Position numbers and translations under genes: made by a program. From Amycolatopsis endophytica (GTDB lineage Bacteria; Actinomycetota; Actinomycetes; Mycobacteriales; Pseudonocardiaceae): 64,000 bases of DNA. The notes under the pieces were generated by a model that saw nothing but the letters and a program-made list of their open reading frames with translations, had not been told where the DNA came from and did not search any database. Location: NCBI RefSeq assembly GCF_013410405.1, contig NZ_JACCFK010000001.1:2046001-2110000 (forward strand), in the 5' to 3' direction. This document shows, piece by piece, positions 39,787-50,831 of this stretch (its first letter is position 1; each line of letters begins with the position of its first letter).

Positions 39787-42117
39787 TCAGCGAGCCGGGT
39801 GCGTCAGCTCCACATCGCGGGACAGCGGGGTGCCCGCGGTGACCTCGAGCGGAGTCGCCACCGGGGCGTATCCGCTGGTCACGATCGTGTAGTCGCCCGC
39901 GGGGAGGTCGGTGAAGGAATACCGGCCCTCCTCGTCGGTCAGCGTCGTCGCGACCACCTCGCCCGCCGGGTCCAGCAGCGTCACCTGGGCTTCGGCGACC
40001 GGCCGGTCGTAGCGCCCTGCCCGCACGACCCCGCCGAGGCGTGCGGTGAGCCCGAGCTCGACATCGTGGGTGGAGTGCTCGCCCTCGGTCGTCACCAGCG
40101 GCGTCGCCGACGGCTGATGTCCCGGCGCGGTCACGGTCAGGGTGTGGACCCCGCCGGTCACGTCGTCGAAGTGGTACCAGCCGTCGCCACCGGTGACGCC
40201 CGACGCGACCACCTCGCCGCGGTCGTCGGTCAGCACGAGCGTCGCGCCGCCGACCGGCTGCCCGCCGGAGGACCGCACCACGCCGCTGAGACCGCCGTTG
40301 CCCGCCATCTCGACGTCCCGCCGGACCGGACGGCCGTTGACCGTGACCAGCGTGGCGACCGGCTGGAACCGGGCGGCCGAGGTGATCAGCACGTAGCTGT
40401 CGTTCGGCGGGGCCGTCAACTGGTAGCCGCCGTCGGCGCCGGTGAGCACCCTCGACACCTGCTGCCCGGACGCGTCGGTGAGCGTCAGCGCCGCACCGGC
40501 CAACGGACGGCCCGAGGGACCGGTGACCGTGCCGTGGATCGCCGAACCGGTGACCACCGGCTCGGCCGCGGCCACGGACGGCGCCTCGTCGTCGGTCAGG
40601 TCGAGCGTCCGGCGCAGCGGCACCTCCTTGATGAACAGCACCGCGATCAGCGTGACCACCGCGATGATGCCGCCCGCCAAGAACACCGCGCCGATGCTGT
40701 CGCCGTACGCGGCGCGCACGATCGACTGGAACGGCTCGGGCAGCGCGCCCAGGTTCAGGCTGCCGCCACTGGCGCCCCCCGCGGCCGCCGGGTCGATGCC
40801 CATCGCCGACAGCGAACTCGCCACGTGGCTGCTGACCTGCGCCGCGAGCAGGGCGCCCAGCGCCGAGACACCGGCCGAACCACCCAGCGTGCGGAAGAAC
40901 GTCACCACCGACGACGAGGACCCCATGTCCTTCATCGCGACGGTGTTCTGCACGACCAGCACCAGGTTCTGCATCAGCGCGCCGACCCCGATGCCCAGCA
41001 TCGCCAGGTAGACGCCCATCAGCACCAGGTTGGTCTGGTGGTCGATGGTGCTCAGCAGGAACAGGCTCGCGACCAGCAGGACCGCGCCGCCGACCATCCA
41101 CGGCTTCGTCTTGCCCGTGCGGGAGATGAACTGCCCGGCGATGGTCGAGGACAGGAACAGGCCGAGCATCATCGGGATCGTCATCAGCCCGGCGTGCGTG
41201 GGCGAGTAGCCGCGGGCGAGCTGGTAGTACTGCCCGAGGAACACGGCGCCACCGAACATCGCGGTGCCGACGGCCAGCGTGCCGACCACCGACAGCGTGA
41301 AGGTGCGGTTGCGGAACAGCCGCAGCGGGACCACCGGGTCCGCGACCTTCGATTCGACGAACACCGCCAGCGCCAGCGCGATCACGCCGCCTGCCACGTA
41401 GAACAGGGTCGACCAGGACCACCAGGCGAAGCTGCCGCCCGCCAGCGAGACCCAGATCAGCAGCAGCGAGACACCGCCGACGAGCAGGGTCGCACCCAGC
41501 CAGTCGATCTTCACCTTCTGCTTGAACACCGGCAGGTGCAGGGTCTTGCCGAGGACGATGAACGCGAGCACCGCGATCGGCACGGTGACCCAGAAGTTCC
41601 AGCGCCAGCCCAGCGGCGAATCGACGATCACGCCACCCAGCAGCGGACCCGCGACGGTCGCCAGCGCCATGACGGCGCCGATGTAACCGGTGTAGCGGCC
41701 GCGGTCACGCGGCGAGATCATGGCCGCGATCACGACCTGGACCAGCGCCTGCATGCCACCGAGGCCGAGGCCCTGGACCGCGCGGAACGCGATCAGCTCG
41801 GGCATGGACTGCGAGATGCCGCCCAGCACCGAGCCGAGCGTGAAGATCACGATCGACAGCTGGTAGAGCATCTTCTTGCTGAACAGGTCCGACAGCTTCC
41901 CCCAGATCGGGGTGCTCGCCGTGGACGCCAGGAGGGTGGCCGTGACCACCCACGTGTACTGACTCTGCGAGCCGTCGAGGTCGGCCAGGATCGTCGGGAG
42001 CGCGTTCGAGACGATCGTGGAGGACAGCATGGCGACCAGCAGCGCCAGGAGGAGGCCGATGAACGCGCGCCCGACCTGGCGCGGCGTCATCGCCTCCTGG
42101 TTCGCTGTCGTGCTCAC
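39787..42117 (-). CDS. DHA2-family MFS exporter fused to three carboxypeptidase-regulatory-like domains (second copy)
   Basis: 776 residues. Residues about 1-515 are a 14-helix exporter ([13 protein letters not shown] motif [21 protein letters not shown]). From about 541 to 776 there are three beta-sandwich modules ([39 protein letters not shown] and [18 protein letters not shown]), each closing with a GxYxF or GxYTI strand. The layout equals that of the exporter at 11970, but the sequence is clearly diverged, so they are paralogues rather than a recent copy. The GTG overlaps the MarR stop (GTGA). No YceI partner is present here. Confidence 0.9.
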   Translation of the reverse strand: MSTTANQEAMTPRQVGRAFIGLLLALLVAMLSSTIVSNALPTILADLDGSQSQYTWVVTATLLASTASTPIWGKLSDLFSKKMLYQLSIVIFTLGSVLGGISQSMPELIAFRAVQGLGLGGMQALVQVVIAAMISPRDRGRYTGYIGAVMALATVAGPLLGGVIVDSPLGWRWNFWVTVPIAVLAFIVLGKTLHLPVFKQKVKIDWLGATLLVGGVSLLLIWVSLAGGSFAWWSWSTLFYVAGGVIALALAVFVESKVADPVVPLRLFRNRTFTLSVVGTLAVGTAMFGGAVFLGQYYQLARGYSPTHAGLMTIPMMLGLFLSSTIAGQFISRTGKTKPWMVGGAVLLVASLFLLSTIDHQTNLVLMGVYLAMLGIGVGALMQNLVLVVQNTVAMKDMGSSSSVVTFFRTLGGSAGVSALGALLAAQVSSHVASSLSAMGIDPAAAGGASGGSLNLGALPEPFQSIVRAAYGDSIGAVFLAGGIIAVVTLIAVLFIKEVPLRRTLDLTDDEAPSVAAAEPVVTGSAIHGTVTGPSGRPLAGAALTLTDASGQQVSRVLTGADGGYQLTAPPNDSYVLITSAARFQPVATLVTVNGRPVRRDVEMAGNGGLSGVVRSSGGQPVGGATLVLTDDRGEVVASGVTGGDGWYHFDDVTGGVHTLTVTAPGHQPSATPLVTTEGEHSTHDVELGLTARLGGVVRAGRYDRPVAEAQVTLLDPAGEVVATTLTDEEGRYSFTDLPAGDYTIVTSGYAPVATPLEVTAGTPLSRDVELTHPAR

Positions 42118-42620
42118 TTGCGAAATCCCTTCCTCTTCTCCGCCGTTTCCGGCGGGCAGGTGACCGGTGTGTGCCCGAGGGCCTCACGCAGTCCTTGGTT
42201 CATCAGGGTCAACCGGGCGGTGAGGGCTTCGACCTCGTCGTCCGTCCAGTCCGACAGGGCGCGCCGCACGAAGTCGGCGTGCATCACCCGCCACTGCTCG
42301 AGCTGGTCGCGGCCGGCCTCGGTGAGGCGGATCAGGCTGGCCCGCCCGTCCTCCGGTGCGGGCCTGCGCTCGACCAGGCCCGCCGTGACCAGCTGACCGA
42401 GCTGCCTGCTGATCACCGAGATGTCGACCATCTTGCGTTTGGCCAGTTCGGACGGTCTGCTCTCGCCGTGCTGGGCGAGATCGGACAGCAGCATGGCGGC
42501 CGCGGGGTGCTGGCCGCCGTGTTCGCGTTGCCAGGACTGGTTGATCCAGGCGTGCTGGAGCTGGCCCGCGGTGCGCAGTTCGCGCATCAGCTGGACGGCC
42601 CGCTCGTCGTGGTCCCCCAT
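42114..42620 (-). CDS. MarR-family transcriptional regulator
   Basis: 168 residues. Winged helix with AAAMLLSDLAQHGESRPSELAKRKMVDISVISRQLGQLVTAGLVER and wing PEDGRASLIRLT. The ATG at 42620 has GGAGGTGGG upstream. It heads the exporter operon (GTGA overlap) and its promoter contains three ACAACTA-type half-sites, so it probably represses itself and the exporter until a ligand binds. Confidence 0.9.
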   Translation of the reverse strand: MGDHDERAVQLMRELRTAGQLQHAWINQSWQREHGGQHPAAAMLLSDLAQHGESRPSELAKRKMVDISVISRQLGQLVTAGLVERRPAPEDGRASLIRLTEAGRDQLEQWRVMHADFVRRALSDWTDDEVEALTARLTLMNQGLREALGHTPVTCPPETAEKRKGFRK

Positions 42621-42646
42621 GGACCCACCTCCTGGTTGGTTGTCAC

Positions 42647-42683
42647 ATACAACTATAGATCCGGTAGTTGTATGCCACAACTA
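42647..42683 (-). promoter_or_regulatory. Promoter and operator of the second MarR-exporter operon
   Basis: On the minus strand -35 TTGTGG (42680-42675) and -10 TATAGT (42657-42652) are 17 bp apart. The inverted repeat ATACAACTA (42647-42655) / TAGTTGTAT (42665-42673) overlaps the -10 and fills most of the spacer; a third half-site ACAACTA lies at 42677-42683 over the -35. This is a textbook repressor-covered promoter. Confidence 0.72.
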
Positions 42684-42825
42684 TCTAAATGGTGACCTGT
42701 CCCACTGGTGGGCGGATATCCGGAACCACCCGGAAGGAGCAACTTCGCGAAGAATGCGGCACAATCCGGCTACCCTGCGACCGGTTGGCCTCGCATCAGG
42801 GGGTCCCGACTGACTGAACAGGGTG

Positions 42826-42913
42826 GATTATTCATGATCTTTTCACGCGGTGACGGCCTTTCTGGCCTGCTCATGCGTGGCGAGCGACTGCTATTGCGCG
42901 TTCATGAATAATC
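42826..42913. repeat. 12-bp inverted repeat flanking a small ORF before the flavohemoglobin gene
   Basis: GATTATTCATGA (42826-42837) and TCATGAATAATC (42902-42913) are perfect complements 64 nt apart. Each contains TTCATGA. They could be two sites for a regulator of the globin gene or pair in the leader RNA. Confidence 0.55.
42834..42911 (+). CDS. Possible 25-residue peptide ORF
   Basis: An ATG inside the left repeat opens a frame MIFSRGDGLSGLLMRGERLL... of 25 codons that ends with TAA inside the right repeat. A weak GGGTGG lies 7 nt upstream. It might be a leader peptide or chance; its exact fit between the two repeat arms is why it is listed. Confidence 0.25.
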   Translation: MIFSRGDGLSGLLMRGERLLLRVHE

Positions 42914-42923
42914 GGTAGCGAGC

Positions 42924-42959
42924 ATGAACGCGCACCCCGGAGCAGCCCCGAACCCATGA
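42924..42959 (+). CDS. Possible 11-residue leader peptide overlapping the flavohemoglobin start
   Basis: ATG at 42924 opens MNAHPGAAPNP and stops at TGA 42957-42959, overlapping the globin ATG (42956) in the ATGA style common in this genome. It could couple translation of the globin gene. Low certainty. Confidence 0.25.
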   Translation: MNAHPGAAPNP

Positions 42960-44128
42960 CCGCCGAACCCGTCAGCCCCGTACCCCGGTCCGTGCACCGG
43001 GAGGCGCCCCCTGCCGTCGCCGCGATGGTGCGCCTGATCAGGGAATCCTGGGCGAAGGCGGAGCCGTATCTGCCCGAGGTGACGCAGTTCTTCTACGGGA
43101 TGTTGTTCACCCTCGCGCCTGCCACCCGGGATTTCTTCCCGATCAACATGGAGGTGCAGCGCAACCGCATGGTGCGGGCGCTGGTGCACGTGGTGCAGAT
43201 GGTCGACCAGCCGGACGATCTGGTGCCGTTCCTGCGGCAGCTCGGCCGCGACCACCGCAAGTTCGGGGTGGTGCCGAACCACTACGAGGCGGTCGGGACG
43301 GCGTTGCTGGCGGCGATGAAGACGCAGCTCGGGCGGGACTGGACCGCCGAGGTCGAGCGGGCGTGGGCCGAGGCGTTCACGATCATCGCCCGCCAGATGC
43401 AGGAGGCCGCCGCCACCGACTCGAACCCGCCGAACTGGTCGGCGCGAGTGGCCGAGCACCGGCGGCTGAGCTGGGACCTGGCGATGGTGCGGCTGGAGCC
43501 GGAGCGGCACGTACCGTTCCGGCCGGGGCAGTACCTGAGCGTCGAGGTGCCGCAGCGGCCGCGACTGTGGCGGTACCTGTCGCCCGCCAACGCGCCCCGC
43601 CCGGACGGTTCGCTGGAGTTCCACATCCGCGCCGTCGAGGGCGGGTGGGTGTCGCGGGCCATCGTGAGCCACACCCAGCAGGGCGACGTGTGGCGGTTCG
43701 GTCCGCCGCTGGGCACGCTCGCCGTGGACCGCGAAGGCGGCCGCGACGTGCTGATGGTGGCGGGCGGCACGGGTGTCGCGCCGATGCAGGCGATGCTCGA
43801 CGAACTGGGCCAGTGGGGGGACAACCCGAAGGTCCACCTTTTCTACGGTGGCCGCGCCAGGGAAGACCTGTACGCGCTGGAAATGCTGCGGATGATCGCG
43901 TCCTGCAATCCGTGGCTGACGGTGACGCCGGTGGTCGAGAACGGGCCGGGCCTGACCAGCGGCGAGCAGGGCACGCTGGCCGACGTGGTGACCAGGCATG
44001 GCGCGTGGCCCGGGCACGACGTGATGGTGTCCGGTTCGCCCGCGATGATCCGCGCGACGGTTTCGCGGATGCTCGTGGCGGGAACGGCACTCGATCAGAT
44101 CAGGTACGACCCGTTCACGATCGACTAG
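42956..44128 (+). CDS. Flavohemoglobin (globin plus FAD/NAD reductase), type-II-like
   Basis: 390 residues. The N-terminal globin has a B10 Tyr47 (FFYGMLF), an E7-region Gln (MEVQRN) and proximal His100 (GRDHRKFG). The reductase part has FRPGQYLSVEV, an FAD loop RYLSPAN instead of the usual RQYSL, and the NAD loop VAGGTGVAPMQ. The ending RYDPFTID lacks the usual FG(P) aromatic motif. These departures match the mycobacterial type II flavohemoglobins (Rv0385-like) rather than classical NO dioxygenases, so function may be lactate or electron-transfer related instead of NO detoxification. That assignment is by family resemblance. Confidence 0.85.
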   Translation: MTAEPVSPVPRSVHREAPPAVAAMVRLIRESWAKAEPYLPEVTQFFYGMLFTLAPATRDFFPINMEVQRNRMVRALVHVVQMVDQPDDLVPFLRQLGRDHRKFGVVPNHYEAVGTALLAAMKTQLGRDWTAEVERAWAEAFTIIARQMQEAAATDSNPPNWSARVAEHRRLSWDLAMVRLEPERHVPFRPGQYLSVEVPQRPRLWRYLSPANAPRPDGSLEFHIRAVEGGWVSRAIVSHTQQGDVWRFGPPLGTLAVDREGGRDVLMVAGGTGVAPMQAMLDELGQWGDNPKVHLFYGGRAREDLYALEMLRMIASCNPWLTVTPVVENGPGLTSGEQGTLADVVTRHGAWPGHDVMVSGSPAMIRATVSRMLVAGTALDQIRYDPFTID

Positions 44129-44138
44129 CGTGCCGCGC

Positions 44139-44840
44139 ATGGACATCCCCGTCGCTGACGGAACCATCCGCGGCTATCTGGCCACCCCGCAGACCGAGGT
44201 TTCGGGCCCGCCACCCTGGCCGGGAGTCGTGATCGTGCACGACGCGGTCGGTCTGACACAGGACGCGCGCAACATCACCGACCGGTTCGCGACCGCCGGG
44301 TATGTGGCGTTGTCCCCGGACATGTACTCACGCGGCGGTTTCGCACGATGCGTGAAGTCGGTGTTCAAGGAGCTGACCGCGGGCAAGGGCCGGTCCTTCG
44401 ACGATCTGGACGCGGCGCGGTCGCTGCTCGCTTCGCGGGACGACTGCACGGGACGGATCGGCGTGGTCGGGTTCTGCATGGGCGGCGGGTTCGCGCTGGT
44501 TGGCGCCTCACGCGGGTTCGACGCGTCCGCACCGTACTACGGCCGGCTGCCCCAAGACTTGTCCGTTTTGGATGGTGCGTGCCCGGTCGTGGCTTCCTTC
44601 GGGAAGAAGGACTTCTCGCTGCGCGGGGCGGCGGACAAGCTGGAGCGGGAACTGTCGTCGCGCGGAATCCCGCACGACGTCAAGGAGTACCCGACCGCAG
44701 GCCACAGTTTCGCGAACCAGTTCCACGGGCCCGTCAACGTGCTGCTGAAGATCGCCGGAATGAGCTACGACCGCGCGGCGAGCGAGGACGCCTGGCGACG
44801 CGTGATGGCGTTTTTCGCGGAGCATCTGCGCACAGCCTGA
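44139..44840 (+). CDS. Dienelactone hydrolase-family protein
   Basis: 233 residues of alpha/beta hydrolase fold. The nucleophile is a Cys in GVVGFCMGGGFAL, the acid lies in VVASFGKKDFSLRGAA and the His in YPTAGHSFAN, the order of dienelactone hydrolases. The substrate may be a lactone or ester. TAGCGT (44126-44131) ends seven bases before the ATG and overlaps the stop of the globin gene, so this gene may have its own leaderless promoter. A small hairpin follows the stop. Confidence 0.87.
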   Translation: MDIPVADGTIRGYLATPQTEVSGPPPWPGVVIVHDAVGLTQDARNITDRFATAGYVALSPDMYSRGGFARCVKSVFKELTAGKGRSFDDLDAARSLLASRDDCTGRIGVVGFCMGGGFALVGASRGFDASAPYYGRLPQDLSVLDGACPVVASFGKKDFSLRGAADKLERELSSRGIPHDVKEYPTAGHSFANQFHGPVNVLLKIAGMSYDRAASEDAWRRVMAFFAEHLRTA

Positions 44841-44844
44841 GAAG

Positions 44845-44860
44845 CGACGCGTCAGCGTCG
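44845..44860 (+). terminator. Small hairpin after the dienelactone hydrolase gene
   Basis: CGACGC and GCGTCG flank GTCA, 4 nt after the stop codon. A weak terminator candidate; the remaining gap to 45086 shows no gene. Confidence 0.4.
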
Positions 44861-45086
44861 TGCTGTAGGCGAGCTGCACCAAAACGAGCTGGGTGGTCAT
44901 CCCGGAGCCAGCCCGTCCGGCGAGGACATCTTTGGATCTTCGAAACCGAGCGCTGCGCGCAGAAAGAACCCTGGCCTGGGCTTTCCCCCGATGCGCGAGT
45001 GTCTAGGGCGGCTTTGTATCGGGGGTGGGTGAGGTGGTGGTCCCGTTTTGGTGCCAGGGCGCCGGTTCCAGGGATCAAAAGAATCA

Positions 45087-45106
45087 AGCCCCGCCGGCGC
45101 GGGGCT
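45087..45106 (-). terminator. Terminator of the dnaK-grpE-dnaJ-hspR operon
   Basis: AGCCCCGC / GCGGGGCT with a 4-nt loop; on the minus strand the stem is followed by a T-rich stretch (TTGATTCTTTTGAT). It lies 11 nt after the hspR stop. Confidence 0.75.
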
Positions 45107-45117
45107 GGCTGGGTGGG

Positions 45118-45546
45118 TCAGCGGCGGCGTCTTGGTTTCCAGACCACCAATGCGGTTTCCTGCTTGAGCGGCACCAGGTCCTTGCGGTAGGAACGGTGCA
45201 CGGCCGCTGCTGCTTGCTCGGCCGCGGCGTACGCGGTGGCCAGTTCCTCGGTCAGCTCGGCGACTCTCGACTGGAGGGCCTCGACGTGGTTTTCCAGCTC
45301 GATGATGCGCTTGATGCCCGCCAGGTTGACGCCCTCCTCCTGGGACAGGCGCTGCACCTCACGCAGCAGCGCGATGTCCCGCATCGAGTATCGACGTCCG
45401 CCGCCGGAGGTGCGGCCCGGTGACACCAGTCCCAGGCGGTCGTAGGAGCGCAGGGTCTGGGCGTGCAGGCCGGACAGCTGGGCGGCCACGGAGATCACGA
45501 AGACCGGGGTCTCCTCGTCGGCCCCGTGCGGAACACCGCCGAACAC
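45118..45546 (-). CDS. hspR: Heat-shock repressor HspR (MerR family)
   Basis: 142 residues. MerR-type HTH in VFVISVAAQLSGLHAQTLRSYDRLGLVSPGRTSGGGRRYSMRDI, then a coiled-coil (about residues 75-115) and a basic C-terminal ending. HspR binds HAIR inverted repeats with DnaK as co-repressor. Last gene of the dnaK operon. GTG 45546 is preferred because GGAG lies nine bases upstream; TTG 45555, which overlaps the dnaJ stop (TTGA), is an alternative. Confidence 0.92.
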   Translation of the reverse strand: MFGGVPHGADEETPVFVISVAAQLSGLHAQTLRSYDRLGLVSPGRTSGGGRRYSMRDIALLREVQRLSQEEGVNLAGIKRIIELENHVEALQSRVAELTEELATAYAAAEQAAAAVHRSYRKDLVPLKQETALVVWKPRRRR

Positions 45547-45551
45547 CTCGA

Positions 45552-46739
45552 TCAACTCCTCTCGCGGAGCAGTTTCGTGATCTCCGGGCGCGGGTCGTGC
45601 TTCTCGGCGGCCTTCGCGTAGGCCTCGAGAGCCTCACGTTCCGGAGACTCCAACCTCGACGGCACTGCCACCTGCAACGTCACCAGCAGATCACCCTGCG
45701 CGCCGTCCCGCTTCTTGATTCCCTTGCCGCGCACCCGCAGGACCCGGCCGGTCGCGGTGCCCGCCGGCACCTTCACCGAAACCTTGCCCTCCAGCGTCGG
45801 CACGGTGATCGTCGCACCCAGGGCCAGTTCGGTGTAACCCGCCGGAACGGTGATCGTCAGATCGTTGCCCGACCGGCCGAACACCGGGTCCGGGTTGACG
45901 TGCACCCGCACATACAGATCACCGGCCGTCGCGCCGCCCCGGCCCGGTTCGCCCTGGCCCGCCAGGCGGATGCGCTGATTGTCGTCCACACCCGCGGGCA
46001 CCCGCACGGTCAGCGTCCGCGTCTGCGTGCTGACACCCTCGCCGCCGCACTCCGGGCACGGGTCGTCGATGATGCGGCCGCGGCCACGGCAGTCCCGGCA
46101 CGGCTCGGAAAACGCGAACGCACCCTGGCTCCGGCTCACCAGCCCCGAACCCTGACAGGTCGGGCATGTGCGCGGCGTGGTGCCCGGCTTGGCACCGTTG
46201 CCGTGGCACGTCGAACACGTTGCCGGGCTCGACAACCGCAACGGCAGGGTCGCGCCCTTCACCGCCTCGGCGAAATCGATCCGCACGTCCGTTTCGACGT
46301 CGGCGCCGCGCTGACCGCGAGCGGCCGTCGAACCCTGCTGGCCCCGGCGTCCGAACAGGCCACCGAGGATGTCGCCGAGCCCGCCGAAACCGCCCTGCGC
46401 ACCGGCGCCCGCCTGCTGCCCGAAAATGTCGCCCAGGTCGAAACCACCGGCGCCACCGCCACCGGCGCCGGGGAACCCGAACCCGCCGGGACCGCCGCCC
46501 GAACCGAACAGCCGCCGCGCCTCGTCGTACTCCTTGCGCTTGGCCGGGTCCGACAACACGCCATATGCCTCCGACACCGCCTTGAACTTCTGCTCGGCGT
46601 CGGCGTTGCCGGGGTTGGCGTCCGGGTGGTTCTCCCGTGCCAGCTTCCGGTAGGCCTTCTTGATCTCGTCCTGCGAAGCGTCGGAGGAGACGCCCAGCTC
46701 ACGGTAGAAGTCCTTACCGATCCACTCCCGCGCACTCAC
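45552..46739 (-). CDS. dnaJ: Co-chaperone DnaJ
   Basis: 395 residues: J domain with the HPD tripeptide ([10 protein letters not shown]), a long Gly/Phe-rich region (about 80-135), four zinc motifs ([32 protein letters not shown]) and two C-terminal substrate-binding beta-domains. It delivers unfolded proteins to DnaK and stimulates its ATPase. The operon position after grpE and before hspR marks it as the stress-controlled DnaJ1 type. GTG start. Confidence 0.95.
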   Translation of the reverse strand: MSAREWIGKDFYRELGVSSDASQDEIKKAYRKLARENHPDANPGNADAEQKFKAVSEAYGVLSDPAKRKEYDEARRLFGSGGGPGGFGFPGAGGGGAGGFDLGDIFGQQAGAGAQGGFGGLGDILGGLFGRRGQQGSTAARGQRGADVETDVRIDFAEAVKGATLPLRLSSPATCSTCHGNGAKPGTTPRTCPTCQGSGLVSRSQGAFAFSEPCRDCRGRGRIIDDPCPECGGEGVSTQTRTLTVRVPAGVDDNQRIRLAGQGEPGRGGATAGDLYVRVHVNPDPVFGRSGNDLTITVPAGYTELALGATITVPTLEGKVSVKVPAGTATGRVLRVRGKGIKKRDGAQGDLLVTLQVAVPSRLESPEREALEAYAKAAEKHDPRPEITKLLRERS

Positions 46740-46769
46740 CGGACGTCTCCTCCTCTCGCCACATGTCTC

Positions 46770-47455
46770 TTACTGCTGTGTGTTCTCATCCGGCAACTGC
46801 TCGACCGGTAGTTCACCCTCGACCGGGGCGTCGCCCGGCTCGTGGTCGGTGACCGCCACCAGCGCCGCCCGCAGCACCCGGTCGCCGAAGCGGTACCCGC
46901 GCCGCATCACCGTGGTGACGGTCGGCCCGGAGACGTCCGGCGAGGTGCTGTGCTGCACCGCCTCGTGCACGCTCGGGTCGAAGGCTTCGCCCTCGGTGCC
47001 GAACGGTTCGAGGCCAGTGCGCTGCAGGCTCGCCACCAGCTTGTCGGCCACCGCCTTGAACGCCCCGGTGAGGTCACCGTGTTGCTCGGCCCGCTCGAGG
47101 TCGTCGAGCAGCGGCAGCAGGTCGCCTGCCACCGAAGCCTTCGCCGCGCTGACCACGGCCTCGCGGTCACGCTCGACCCGCCTGCGGTAGTTCGCGAACT
47201 CCGCCTGCAGGCGCTGCAGGTCGGCGGTGCGCTCCGCCAGCTCCTTCTCGACGTCCGACGGCGCCTCCACCGCATCGTCCACGATGGACTCACCGAGCGA
47301 GGGACCGGACGGGGCCTCGGCGGGAACTTCCTCCGCCGGGGCCGCGGGCTGCGTCCGCAGCTCACCGGTCTCCGGGTCGATCTTGCGACGGTCCCGGACG
47401 ATCAAGGGCTCCGTCACCGGGTCCTGCTGATCGGTCTCGTTCGAGTGGCGTCCCG

Positions 47456-47459
<4 letters not shown>
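46770..47459 (-). CDS. grpE: Nucleotide exchange factor GrpE
   Basis: 229 residues: an acidic/Pro-rich N-terminal tail, a coiled-coil ([28 protein letters not shown]) and the conserved C-terminal head ([12 protein letters not shown]...[24 protein letters not shown]). It exchanges ADP for ATP on DnaK. The GTG overlaps the dnaK stop (GTGA), giving coupled synthesis. Confidence 0.95.
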
Positions 47460-49324
<1,865 letters not shown>

Positions 49325-49386
49325 GGTGTGATCCCTCCTGGTATGCCTGGTGGTGCAGCTCGTCCGAGCTGCGGTTACGCGCCCGC

Positions 49387-49407
49387 GTTGAGCGGGTGGT
49401 ACTCAAG
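49387..49407. promoter_or_regulatory. HAIR site 1 of the dnaK operon
   Basis: GTTGAGC-N7-ACTCAAG, 12 of 14 consensus positions, 63 nt upstream of the dnaK start. Confidence 0.85.
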
Positions 49408-49441
49408 TTCTATCTCGGGCGCGCGGTGGGCGTCAATGAGA

Positions 49442-49462
49442 CTTGAGTGATGCTCGCTCAAC
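49442..49462. promoter_or_regulatory. HAIR site 2 of the dnaK operon
   Basis: CTTGAGT-N7-GCTCAAC, the mirror version of site 1, with centres 55 bp apart. It overlaps the stop codon of the peptidase gene upstream (49458-49460). Confidence 0.85.
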
Positions 49463-50831
49463 CTTCCTGACAGGGTAACGAGCGGGTCTGCGGTGTTGTT
49501 CCCGGCGTACCCGAAATCAGGTAGGCCGCTTCGTGGCGCCGCACACAGGCCGAGTTGTAGACGCCGGTGTGCCCGTCCTCGTCGTAGGTGAGCAGGGTGC
49601 TGTCCTCGATGCGGGAGGCCAGGCTCCGCGCCCAGGCCAGCGGTGTGGCCGGGTCGTGGGCGCCGCCGACCACGAGGATCGGCGGTGCCCCGCGCACCGG
49701 CTCCGGGTGCGGCGGGTTCGCGGCAGGTGCGGGCCATCCGGTGCAGCCCGCGGCGAAGTCCCAGAACTCCGAATAGCGCCAGCTGTGCGGGGCGACCTGA
49801 CGGACCTTCTCCGCCATCCGCCGCAGGTCCGCGGCGCCGGTGAAGGGCGAGGGGAAGTCCTGGCAGCCGACGGTCCGGTAGGCGGGGTACTCGGCCGTGA
49901 CGAAGGGCATGGCCGAGGTCAGGGCGCTCGCGTCCCGCGGTGCGTCGCGGAGGGCGTCGGCCAGTTGCGGCCACAGCTGCGGGAAGTAGAGGTAGGTGTA
50001 GACGCCCGCGGCCAGCTCCTCGGGGGTGGCCTGGCGGCCGAGCTGCTTCGACGGCGCGCCAGTGGTCATCAGGGCGTCGTAGCGGGCGAGCACGTCCTCG
50101 CCGCAGTTGGTGGTGCACCACTGCGCGAAGCGGAGCAGACCGCGCTCGGTTGCCGCCGCCTCGTCGAGGATCGCGCGCCGCATCGGCAGGGCGTGGTCGA
50201 TCGCGCCGTCCAGCACCATCGCCCGCACGTGCTCGGGATACCGGGCGGCGTAGAGCGCGCCGATCTCGGTGCCATACGACGCGCCGAACCACGAGATCCG
50301 GTCCTCGCCCAGCGCGAGCCGGATCCGCTCGACGTCCTCGGCGACGGTGCCCGTGTCGGCCCGTCGCGGCCCGGTGCAGCTCAGACCGACCGCGCGGTTG
50401 TGCGCGACGAGCCGCTGGTAGCCCGCGTCGTCGGCGGGAAAGCGGCTGATCGCGGGGTCGTGCACCGGCCCGCACTCGATGGCGGGACTGCTGCCGCCGA
50501 CTCCACGCGGGTCGAAGCCGACGACGTCGAACCGCTGGTTGACCTCGGCGAACTCGGGGGTCGCGAGGCCGAGCCCGCCGTAGGCGACCACGTCGGCGCC
50601 CGAACCCCCCGGTCCGCCCGGGTTGACCAGCAGTGAGCCGACGCGGTGCGCCGGGTCGAGCGCGGGCAGGCGCACCAGCCGCAGCGTCGCGCCCGGCACC
50701 GGGAGATCGGCGCACTCCAGGCGTTGCGCGGTCTGCGGGCTGGCGCAGTCCTGCCAGGTCAGTGCGGGTGCGGCCGGGGCGGTGACCGGGGTGAGCAGGA
50801 GCGCGGAGGCGAGGGCGACGGCCTGGATCAC
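49458..50831 (-). CDS. Secreted TAP-type alpha/beta hydrolase (tripeptidyl aminopeptidase-like)
   Basis: 457 residues with an N-terminal signal peptide (AVALASALLLTPVTAPAAPA). The S33 family features are complete: oxyanion loop NPGGPGGSG, nucleophile GASYG, catalytic Asp in VVGGAHDPATP and His in DEDGHTG, plus the C-terminal TAP-like domain. Such enzymes release N-terminal di- or tripeptides outside the cell. GTG start overlapping the stop of the DUF4097 gene. Its 3' end lies within HAIR site 2 of dnaK. Confidence 0.88.
   Translation of the reverse strand: MIQAVALASALLLTPVTAPAAPALTWQDCASPQTAQRLECADLPVPGATLRLVRLPALDPAHRVGSLLVNPGGPGGSGADVVAYGGLGLATPEFAEVNQRFDVVGFDPRGVGGSSPAIECGPVHDPAISRFPADDAGYQRLVAHNRAVGLSCTGPRRADTGTVAEDVERIRLALGEDRISWFGASYGTEIGALYAARYPEHVRAMVLDGAIDHALPMRRAILDEAAATERGLLRFAQWCTTNCGEDVLARYDALMTTGAPSKQLGRQATPEELAAGVYTYLYFPQLWPQLADALRDAPRDASALTSAMPFVTAEYPAYRTVGCQDFPSPFTGAADLRRMAEKVRQVAPHSWRYSEFWDFAAGCTGWPAPAANPPHPEPVRGAPPILVVGGAHDPATPLAWARSLASRIEDSTLLTYDEDGHTGVYNSACVRRHEAAYLISGTPGTTPQTRSLPCQEG

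Noticed and set aside
39646..42396. A 916-codon open frame antisense to the second exporter
   Set aside because: Same reason: shadow frame with low-complexity Arg/His/Gln-rich translation.
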